DNA from: Bacteroides caecigallinarum
Lineage (GTDB): Bacteria; Bacteroidota; Bacteroidia; Bacteroidales; Bacteroidaceae
Length of the DNA stretch: 64,000 nucleotides
Assembly: GCF_016901995.1 (NCBI RefSeq)
Contig: NZ_JACJLE010000020.1
Location: 1-64,000, forward strand
Direction: 5' to 3'
Of this stretch, positions 6,872 through 12,780 are shown in pieces. The position numbers and the translations under genes were made by a program. Every line of letters starts with the position of its first letter. The stretch's first letter is position 1. The notes below the pieces were generated by a model. That model had not been told where the DNA came from, made no database searches, and saw only the letters and a program-made list of their open reading frames with translations.

Positions 6872-7306
6872 TTATCTTATTCCTTTCAACTCCTCTTTCA
6901 TTTTCTCTTTTAGGTAAAAGAACAACAAAACATGCCAACACAAGTCAAAGGAGAATACGGCTTCTTCCTTTCTCCCTAATGCCTGATAGAACTTACATAC
7001 ATTCCGATATGCCATAAAAACAAATACAAGATAGATAGGCACCAGCATACAAAGACTTAATACCAAGACACAGACAGCTATCAGTGAATTTCTACAATAA
7101 GCTTTGTATTGTATCAATGCTTCTTCGTAATCGGAATTTTCCCAATAACCGAATGTTTTCAAATCCTCAACGCTCCAGCCTCTTTCTTTCAATAAATTAA
7201 TAGCATAATCACGAATTTCATCATCATAGCCGTAACGCTTATAATTTTTTACAACATCTATTAGCTTATCATTGTCAAATCTCTTTAGAATATCAGAATC
7301 TTCCAT
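6872..7306 (-). CDS. Cassette 1: hypothetical protein with C-terminal membrane part, 144 aa
   Basis: The first 70 residues are soluble and helical (DKLIDVVKNYKRYGYDDEI, then NLLKERGWSVEDLKTFGYW). They are followed by two hydrophobic segments at about 73-99 and 120-131. The N-terminal 'hhxxhxNYxxYGYDxExRxxAxxLLxERGxSxEDL' pattern looks like a repeatable helical module known from small Bacteroidetes membrane proteins, but I cannot assign a name. As the cassette next to the attI-like region it is the most recently inserted and best placed for expression, by analogy with integrons. Confidence 0.72.
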   Translation of the reverse strand: MEDSDILKRFDNDKLIDVVKNYKRYGYDDEIRDYAINLLKERGWSVEDLKTFGYWENSDYEEALIQYKAYCRNSLIAVCVLVLSLCMLVPIYLVFVFMAYRNVCKFYQALGRKEEAVFSFDLCWHVLLFFYLKEKMKEELKGIR

Positions 7307-7322
7307 AAAAAATTGTTTTATT

Positions 7323-7390
7323 GTTTATAATTTGTTTATAAATACACCTGTAGGTATAGGATATTTCGATAACCGACACCTGGCAGGTGT
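7323..7390 (-). other. attI-like region between recombinase and first cassette
   Basis: The cassette 1 start is at 7330/7331. Just beyond it the end sequence TTGTTTATAA is directly repeated (7321-7330 and 7332-7341). Two related inverted motifs follow: ACACCTGTAGGTA (7344-7356) and the perfect palindrome with arms ACACCTG/CAGGTGT (7376-7390). Integron attI sites carry a simple core site plus extra integrase-binding direct repeats, so these are good candidates for recombinase binding sites. No palindrome of attC type and no TAnnTTTG promoter motif facing the cassettes was seen here. Confidence 0.6.
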
Positions 7391-7416
7391 GTTTCCTAAT
7401 CTCTAATAGCCGCACC

Positions 7417-8523
7417 CTACGAATCATCCAGCGAATCAAGCGGATTTGGGATTTTAGCTTTGTGTGCATTCGATGTATGAAGATATATGGCTGTAGTCTT
7501 TATGTCGTTGTGTCCCAACAGTTCCTGTATCGTGTGCAAGTCTGTCCCTTGTTCCAAAAGGTGGGTGGCAAACGAGTGGCGGAGCATGTGTACATGCACC
7601 CGGTGTTTGATGCCCGCACGTTGTGCGGCTTCTTTCAGCACTTTCACCAATGCGCTTGCCGAGTACGGTTGTCCGGGCGTTTCGCCCTCAAACAGCCATT
7701 TCTTCGGTCGGTATTCACGGAAGTACCGCCGCAGCTCTTCCAGCAGCTTGGGCGAAAGCAGCGAGTAGCGGCATTTCTTGCCCTTGCCCATGATACGCAC
7801 GGACATCATTTCGCTGTTGATGTCTTTTGGTGTGAGGTTCAGCAATTCACTACGCCGCAATCCGGCTGAATAAACCAAGGAAATCATGCAGTGATGCTTG
7901 ATGTTAGACAGTTGGTCGAGGATGCGTTTTATCTCGTTCTTGCTCAATACTTCCGGGACGGTCTTGTATTCTTTGGCTCGTGTGATGCCGCCGTAATACT
8001 GCCGTTTCCCGCCTTTCACCTGCTCGTAGTAGAACTTGATGGCGTTGATGCGCATATTCTGCTGTGAAACAGAAATTTTCTTTTCGTTTACAAGATAAAG
8101 AATGTACCTGTTGATGTCCGCCACTTTCAGGCGGTCGATGTTGCGCCCTTTGTGGTACTCCACGAAGTCGCTGAAATAAGCCCGGTAGGTCTTTATGGTG
8201 GATGGGCTGTAGCGTTTCTGTTCCAGCAGTTCCAGATAGCCTTCCGGCAGCGTGTATTCCCTCTTGGGTCTGGGATGCCGCACATATACCCGGCTGTAAT
8301 CAATATAGGCATGGGGAGAATAGCGGTCGTAGAAATCCGACAGCTTGAAAACAGCAGCCGCCATGCAAGCGGAATCCTTGCCGGTCATTTCCACGCCTGT
8401 ATCCTGGGCGAGCAGCAGGGGGATTGCCCCGTTTCCTGCATACTCTATCCGGACATAATCCACACCATCCTTTTCTTCCTTGTGAAGAACGATGCTTCCT
8501 CTTTGCCTCTGAGCCTTGTCCAT
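7417..8523 (-). CDS. XerD-like tyrosine recombinase (cassette integrase)
   Basis: The product is 368 aa. An N-terminal extension of about 85 residues precedes a SAM-like core-binding domain (about 90-175) and the catalytic domain (190-350). Catalytic residues are all present: Arg223 in AGLRRSE, Lys in MGKGKK (about 247), His312 and Arg315 in HMLRHSF, His338 in LLGHND, and the nucleophile Tyr347. Arg223 to His312 is 89 residues, as in XerD, so the IntI-specific insertion is absent. The C-terminus IPNPLDSLDDS resembles the 'SPLD-x-L' tail of IntI proteins. Its 3' end faces the cassettes, the 'reverse' orientation known from some integrons. It probably excises and inserts the cassettes, and its promoter could drive the whole array. 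Confidence 0.88.
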   Translation of the reverse strand: MDKAQRQRGSIVLHKEEKDGVDYVRIEYAGNGAIPLLLAQDTGVEMTGKDSACMAAAVFKLSDFYDRYSPHAYIDYSRVYVRHPRPKREYTLPEGYLELLEQKRYSPSTIKTYRAYFSDFVEYHKGRNIDRLKVADINRYILYLVNEKKISVSQQNMRINAIKFYYEQVKGGKRQYYGGITRAKEYKTVPEVLSKNEIKRILDQLSNIKHHCMISLVYSAGLRRSELLNLTPKDINSEMMSVRIMGKGKKCRYSLLSPKLLEELRRYFREYRPKKWLFEGETPGQPYSASALVKVLKEAAQRAGIKHRVHVHMLRHSFATHLLEQGTDLHTIQELLGHNDIKTTAIYLHTSNAHKAKIPNPLDSLDDS

Positions 8524-8548
8524 GTCGTCGAATTTTGCTTCATGGCTT

Positions 8549-8556
8549 CAAAGGTA
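8549..8556 (-). promoter_or_regulatory. -7 element of recombinase promoter (TACCTTTG)
   Basis: On the minus strand TACCTTTG fits the Bacteroides -7 consensus TAnnTTTG, and lies 26 bases upstream of the recombinase ATG. The region where the -33 element belongs overlaps the perfect inverted repeat at 8570-8595. Confidence 0.6.
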
Positions 8557-8569
8557 GTGAAAAAACGGT

Positions 8570-8595
8570 ATATTTTGAACAATCGTTCAAAATAT
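8570..8595. promoter_or_regulatory. Perfect inverted repeat, probable TetR-family operator
   Basis: Arms ATATTTTGAAC and GTTCAAAATAT (11 bp, no mismatch) flank a 4-bp centre AATC. It sits between the 3' end of the TetR-family gene and the recombinase gene, overlapping the upstream half of the recombinase promoter. Size and symmetry are typical of TetR-family operators. Binding by the adjacent regulator is inference. Confidence 0.65.
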
Positions 8596-8619
8596 GGAAG
8601 TTAAAAAGACTAAACGGCG

Positions 8620-9231
8620 TCAGGCTTTAAGCAGGGAATAGATATAGCGGAAGTTTTTCTCCAGTTCGTCCACGTCCAGACCGTTCAGGAACGCCTGTTC
8701 GTAGGACAGTCCGAGAAACATCTGCCGGAACAGGGCTGCTGCTTTCTTCACGTCCGTGTCGCTCCCGATTTCTCCGCTTTCCTTCGCTTTCTGTATGACT
8801 TTCTCCCAAAGTTCATAGTCCAGTTGGAAAATCCGCTCGATTTTTTGCTTGATGTCCGGATAGTACATGCGCACTTGCGAGAGAAAATGGAAATAATAGG
8901 AATTAAGGCTGCAATCATGCGGGCTGTGGTTATCGCCAATCAGTTCGAGAATCCTTTTCATGGAAGCGGCTACTCCCGCCACGTATTGCCCGATAAATTC
9001 CGCCAACGTATCGGCGGGAGCGGCAAACTTGTTGTCCGGCTTGTGTATTTGCAGCACATACTTGTCCACCACAGCCATGAACAAGTCCAGCTTGTGCGGA
9101 AAATAATAGACGATGCCCGTCTTGGTCAGTCCGCAGGCTCTGGCAAGCGTGATGATGCTTGCCTTCTCATAATTCATTCGGACAAATACCCCGAATGCCC
9201 TGTCAATGATTTCTTCCCGGTTGGTTATCAT
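8620..9231 (-). CDS. TetR/AcrR-family transcriptional regulator
   Basis: The product is 203 aa, the usual length for the family. The N-terminal HTH (about 5-52) shows the family pattern: REEIIDRAFGVFVRMNYEKA, then SIITLARACGLTKTGIVYYF and PHKLDLFMAVV. The C-terminal part is helical and would hold a ligand pocket. A -7 box of the form TATCTTCG (minus strand, 9263-9270) precedes the gene. It is co-directional with and directly upstream of the recombinase, and the perfect palindrome at 8570-8595 lies between them, so it probably controls recombinase and perhaps array expression. The ligand cannot be told from sequence. Confidence 0.88.
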   Translation of the reverse strand: MITNREEIIDRAFGVFVRMNYEKASIITLARACGLTKTGIVYYFPHKLDLFMAVVDKYVLQIHKPDNKFAAPADTLAEFIGQYVAGVAASMKRILELIGDNHSPHDCSLNSYYFHFLSQVRMYYPDIKQKIERIFQLDYELWEKVIQKAKESGEIGSDTDVKKAAALFRQMFLGLSYEQAFLNGLDVDELEKNFRYIYSLLKA

Positions 9232-9327
9232 GCTGATGCGTAGGTTTATGTTTTTTGGTCAGCGAAGATAAGGAAAATCGGCGAGAATCCGATGCGGTAG
9301 GGGCAAGTTTCTTGTTTATCGTACCTG

Positions 9328-9711
9328 TTATAAATTAAAGATTGCCAAAGCCAACAGCCCCACAAAAGGAGTGAGCATAAACAGGTAAGCCCACAGACTT
9401 GTGGTATGCTCATAAGTCTTCTTCTGCATAATTCGATAATCTCTACTCTTGTATCGGTAGTAGAAGTATAGGCTGAGCCATATTGCCAAGCCGCCTCCAT
9501 AAACAACCAAAAGTACGGCCCCCATATCCTTATACGGAGGATAGCCCATAATGATATAATGGTATAGAATCCAGAAATCTACGATATAAAAGAAGATAAC
9601 TCCTGTCATTACGAAAGGGACATGTACGTTCAGGCTACTCGTGTCTGAATAACGGGTAATCCTCTGAATCTTGTAGTACAAGTATTCCATTATCTGATGA
9701 AAGGTTTTCAT
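9328..9711 (-). CDS. Small membrane protein, 127 aa, related to cassette 6 product
   Basis: Three TM helices (about 29-52, 62-84, 106-125). It matches the cassette 6 product through the N-terminal YLYYKIQRITRYSDTSSL, the basic loop YYRYKSRDYRIMQKKTYE and the last helix. Unlike that gene it is not flanked by attC-like sites and has its own promoter segment (CAAAGATA on plus at about 9782, i.e. TATCTTTG on minus). It may be the fixed or ancestral form of a gene that became a cassette, or a cassette that lost its site. Function unknown. Confidence 0.72.
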   Translation of the reverse strand: MKTFHQIMEYLYYKIQRITRYSDTSSLNVHVPFVMTGVIFFYIVDFWILYHYIIMGYPPYKDMGAVLLVVYGGGLAIWLSLYFYYRYKSRDYRIMQKKTYEHTTSLWAYLFMLTPFVGLLALAIFNL

Positions 9712-9778
9712 GCGAAGTATCTGCTTGCGATTACGTATTCCTTTATATTTTCAGTGGTCGTTATCCTAATCCCGCCGC

Positions 9779-9826
9779 TCCAAAGATACAAAAAGAATCA
9801 GAGAAACAGACCGGGCGGTTAGAAAA
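9779..9826 (-). repeat. Promoter-containing repeat, copy 1
   Basis: The stretch CCAAAGATAnnAAAAGAATC followed by CAGACCGG-CGGT is repeated at 11220-11268. On the minus strand each copy contains TATCTTTG, a Bacteroides -7 box, upstream of a small membrane/secreted protein gene. Confidence 0.6.
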
Positions 9827-9835
9827 AGTCGCTGA

Positions 9836-10186
9836 TTATCCATTCCGATTTGCCAAATATCCGCAAATGGACAGATATATTCCATAAATCACAATAGACA
9901 ACCCCATATAAACGAATGCTCTATGCGGGAATATATCCAGATGATTGCTCCACAGCAGCACGGGCATTATTACCGGGAGGACAATCAGGAGTTTTTTTCG
10001 GGTAAGCCGCAGGATGAACATGCCTGCCAGCAAGGTCAAGAACAGGATGACAATGCTGAACCGGAAAAGGATGCCTATCGAAACGTCCATGTGCACAATC
10101 GGTTTGCATACATTGATTTGATTGAGGCATACGCAATATGTCGCACAGCAGATTATATTCAATATGACAGGGACAAGTATTTTCAT
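9836..10186 (-). CDS. Small membrane protein, 116 aa, four TM segments
   Basis: Start chosen at the ATG (10186) one base after the stop of the upstream gene; this gives a first residue MKILVPVILNIICC at the start of a TM helix. Upstream in-frame codons overlap the previous gene. Hydrophobic helices at about 3-23, 36-60, 66-80 and 86-107. Not recognised. The tight spacing implies translational coupling with the lipoprotein-like gene 10188-10739. Confidence 0.68.
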   Translation of the reverse strand: MKILVPVILNIICCATYCVCLNQINVCKPIVHMDVSIGILFRFSIVILFLTLLAGMFILRLTRKKLLIVLPVIMPVLLWSNHLDIFPHRAFVYMGLSIVIYGIYLSICGYLANRNG

Positions 10187-10187
10187 G

Positions 10188-10739
10188 TTATTCAATACCG
10201 TACAGCTTCTTTTTGGCGCAGACAAAAGAATTCCAATCCTGGAAAAGTTCTTTGATGCGGTTCACATATTTGTTGCCTTTCTTGTAGTCCCAATCCCAAT
10301 GTACCCAAACCGTGTGGTATTTCTGGTTCGTGTCCACCGAATAGTGGTGCGTTTCCATTAGGATATCGTCAATGTGGTTCCTGAAATCTTGGATATTGTC
10401 CCAAGTGGAGAACACCGGGTCGTATTCCTCGCCCTCCTTGAAATCCTTCGTCATATACTTTGTTTCTTTGTAATAGGTGCGGGATATGGATTCGTATTTC
10501 ACCAAAGTGTCCAGCGGCAATGTCTCAATGTCGTATTTCTCCACCATCTTGCGCAATTCGCAGGTGTCGCAGGGTGCATTGCTTACTACAAAGGCTTCGT
10601 GTTTCATGCCATCGTTCAGTCTTGTGAGAATCGGATAAAACTCCGTCGGCTTGTCGGGATTGTACCCACAAGCCAGCCATTTCCACATCAGCAGACCGAC
10701 TGCGAGAATGGTCAGGATAAGTATTGTTCGCTTTTTCAT
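10188..10739 (-). CDS. Membrane-anchored or periplasmic protein, 183 aa
   Basis: The start at 10739 gives MKKRTILILTILAVGLLMWKWLACGY, a signal-anchor or lipoprotein-like signal with Cys at about 25. A longer in-frame start at 10910 overlaps the upstream gene and lacks a sensible leader. The mature part has CDTCELRKM (a CxxC pair) and an aromatic C-terminal half with VHWDWDYKKGNKYVNRIKEL. No family is recognised. It lies in a small operon with the genes at 10771-11181 and 9836-10186. Confidence 0.7.
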   Translation of the reverse strand: MKKRTILILTILAVGLLMWKWLACGYNPDKPTEFYPILTRLNDGMKHEAFVVSNAPCDTCELRKMVEKYDIETLPLDTLVKYESISRTYYKETKYMTKDFKEGEEYDPVFSTWDNIQDFRNHIDDILMETHHYSVDTNQKYHTVWVHWDWDYKKGNKYVNRIKELFQDWNSFVCAKKKLYGIE

Positions 10740-10770
10740 GGGCAACTTGGATTTAGAAAAAAATATCAAC

Positions 10771-11181
10771 TTATTTATCAGTCTTTGATTGTAAGATATA
10801 CCGTAAGCCCCAACAGTATTCCGTCTTGCTGTGGCTCTGGTAGCAATTATTCTCGTCCAAATAAATATCCAGCTTCCAAAAGTCCAAATCCTCTTTGCGA
10901 ATGACATCACCGTAGTTATCTATGAAAACAGCCGCCTCGTCATCCTCGTTCCAACTCCAAAGGTAGGGCAACCTGTAGCGGACAGTATGATTTTCGATAT
11001 ACAGTTTCTCCAAATCCCCATCTGCCGTGCAAACTATCTTTCCCAAATACTTGCTTTCTTGTGGGGTATGGAAGATAATGGTCGGATGAAACTCACGATA
11101 TAGCCACCCCGACAGCACGAGGGCTGCTATAACGGCTATTGTCTTCATCAATCCTTTATGTTGTTTCAATCGGACAGTCAT
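10771..11181 (-). CDS. Small membrane-anchored protein, 136 aa
   Basis: One TM/signal segment at about 13-30 (KTIAVIAALVLSGWLYREF) is followed by a soluble, aromatic and acidic domain (RLPYLWSWNEDDEAAVFIDN ... DLDFWKLDIYLDENNCY). The start at 11181 has an AGGAAAT ribosome-binding stretch just upstream; Met12 is an alternative. Not recognised. It is first gene of the three-gene leftward unit, behind the repeated promoter segment at 11220-11268. Confidence 0.68.
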   Translation of the reverse strand: MTVRLKQHKGLMKTIAVIAALVLSGWLYREFHPTIIFHTPQESKYLGKIVCTADGDLEKLYIENHTVRYRLPYLWSWNEDDEAAVFIDNYGDVIRKEDLDFWKLDIYLDENNCYQSHSKTEYCWGLRYILQSKTDK

Positions 11182-11219
11182 ATTTCCTGCGATTTGTAAT
11201 ACTAATGTTCAATTGCGAT

Positions 11220-11268
11220 TCCCAAAGATATGAAAAGAATCGGAAGCACAGACCGGACGGTCGGATAT
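11220..11268 (-). repeat. Promoter-containing repeat, copy 2
   Basis: It is the second copy of the segment at 9779-9826: CCCAAAGATATGAAAAGAATC followed by ACAGACCGGACGGTC. The minus strand has TATCTTTG about 40 bases upstream of the 10771-11181 start. Confidence 0.6.
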
Positions 11269-11338
11269 TTTTGCAAAAGAAGCGGGCGGACACTTCACGC
11301 CACCCCATAGCCACTTGCCTCCCGTCCGCCGATTTCCC

Positions 11339-11369
11339 ATTGCCCGGCAAGGCAGCCCGTTTACTTTCG
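11339..11369 (+). promoter_or_regulatory. Putative promoter of the DUF4099-topB operon
   Basis: ATTG, 19 bases, then TACTTTCG: close to the TTTG-N19-TAnnTTTG promoter of Bacteroidales. It points at the plus-strand block 11413-21164, about 44 bases before its first ATG. Confidence 0.5.
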
Positions 11370-11412
11370 TGCCGCAATCAATTTATTGTTTCACGATTTA
11401 ATTCATTTGTAT

Positions 11413-12753
11413 ATGGACAACCTCAAGGACATGAAAGACGAAGTGCTGGTAATGACCAACGCTTCCGACGGTAACAAGCCCCATGTGGTAGAGCGCATCG
11501 AACAGGACGGCTCATTGAAGACCCAGCCGCTGGCAAAGGCCAAGCCCGACGGCGATTTCCTGAAAATCGGCCGCAGCGAATCCATCCTCGAAGCCTTCTT
11601 CTCCAATTTCAAACGGCAGTTTGACAACCCGTCCGACTTCCGTTTCTACCACATCCCGGCGGAACTGCTTGCTGCCGCCAAGGATATGGCGGACTTGTTC
11701 CGCAAGCCGGAAGAGAACGCGGCCATGATTGACGGGTACAGGTTAGACCCGGAACAGCACGTACAGAAACAGGACTTGCGGCAGGCTCCCGCCACCGAAG
11801 AACCCGCCCCGCAGCAATCCACGAAGTGGAGCATGGAGCAGGTGGACTGGCAGCAGCTCGCACGCATGGGCATCACGCCCGAATCGTTGGGCGAAATCGG
11901 TACGGCACGGTTGCTCAACGGGCATGAATCCGCCGTACTGGACATCAAGACCAGTTTCGAGGGCATCAGCCTCGAAACGCCTGCCTGCATCCGGCTGGTG
12001 GAATCGCCCGACGGGAAACCCGTGCTCAACATCGAGTGCTGCAGGCAACGCCCGGAACTGGGCGAATACATGGGCACTGAACTTCCTCAGGAGGTGCAGG
12101 ACAGCTTGCTCAAAACACACAATGCCGGACGTCCTATCGACATCCGCCAGCCCGATGGCACGGTAGAAACCTGCCTTCTTTCCTTCAACCCCAAGACCAA
12201 CCGCCTGCACCACCTTCCCATTCAGGATATGAAGCAGGTGCGCGAAATCAACGGGGTCGCGCTGACCGAAGACCAGGGACTACGGCTGATGAACGGCGAG
12301 TCCGTACTGGTCGAGGGCATGTGGTCTGAGCGAAGGCAGAAACATTACGACGCACGCCTCCAGTACAACGTCTGCAAGGGCGGCTTCGATTACGACTTCC
12401 GGGGGCTGAACCGCAAGGTGGAGCAGGGGCAGAGCCAGAGCGGACAGCGCGAAATCATCATCCCGCAGAAGCTGAAAGGGGTGGAACTGAGCCAGGAACA
12501 GAAAGATGCGTTGAAAGCGGGCAAAGCTGCCTATGTCAAGGGCATGTCCGACGGCGTCGGAGGCACGTTCAACGCCTATGTACGCCCCAACTACGAGAAG
12601 ATGAAGTTCGACTTCTTCCGCTGGAATCCCGACAAGAGCAAGAAGCAGTCGCAAGGTCAGGCAGAAACACAGGCACAAAAGCCTGCACAGGCCGCCACGC
12701 AGAACCGCCGTATCCGGAAGTCGGAGAAAAAGGGAGTCGGTGCATCACTCTAA
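11413..12753 (+). CDS. DUF4099/DUF3945-type mobile-element protein
   Basis: The product is 446 aa from the ATG at 11413 (MDNLKDMKDEVLVMTNASDG); an in-frame codon 27 bases earlier is less likely. The centre WSMEQVDWQQLARMGITPE and LGEIGTARLLNGHESAVLDI begins a domain typical of DUF4099/DUF3945 proteins, and a second part with EINGVALTEDQGLRLMNGES and GVELSQEQKDALKAGKAAY repeats the same motif twice more (three 'L-x-x-x-Q/A-x-x-x-L-x-x-G' units). The tail is Gln/Lys-rich. Such proteins precede topoisomerase III in Bacteroides conjugative transposons; their biochemical role is unknown. Confidence 0.8.
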   Translation: MDNLKDMKDEVLVMTNASDGNKPHVVERIEQDGSLKTQPLAKAKPDGDFLKIGRSESILEAFFSNFKRQFDNPSDFRFYHIPAELLAAAKDMADLFRKPEENAAMIDGYRLDPEQHVQKQDLRQAPATEEPAPQQSTKWSMEQVDWQQLARMGITPESLGEIGTARLLNGHESAVLDIKTSFEGISLETPACIRLVESPDGKPVLNIECCRQRPELGEYMGTELPQEVQDSLLKTHNAGRPIDIRQPDGTVETCLLSFNPKTNRLHHLPIQDMKQVREINGVALTEDQGLRLMNGESVLVEGMWSERRQKHYDARLQYNVCKGGFDYDFRGLNRKVEQGQSQSGQREIIIPQKLKGVELSQEQKDALKAGKAAYVKGMSDGVGGTFNAYVRPNYEKMKFDFFRWNPDKSKKQSQGQAETQAQKPAQAATQNRRIRKSEKKGVGASL

Positions 12754-12780
12754 TTACTTACCTATAATATATAAGTGTAT

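Larger units (their letters stand above)
1..8523 (-). mobile_element. Integron-like cassette array with its recombinase
   Basis: Thirteen one-gene cassettes (one truncated by the window edge) lie head to tail on the minus strand, each followed by an attC-like palindrome, and are led by a tyrosine recombinase. For every complete cassette the 7-9 bases after its left junction (TTA plus variable bases) reappear inverted at the 5' side of its own attC site, so each could close into a circle with a perfect outer stem. That is how integron cassettes are built. Cassette genes begin 10-45 bases after the junction, leaving no room for private promoters, so transcription must enter from the recombinase side. 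The layout, including the XerD-like recombinase, fits the rAID clusters described in gut Bacteroidales; that link is from family knowledge, not a search. Confidence 0.88.

Noticed and set aside
7387-8604. Plus-strand open frames across the recombinase and TetR region
   Set aside because: They oppose clear minus-strand genes with intact catalytic motifs and have no promoter or family match.
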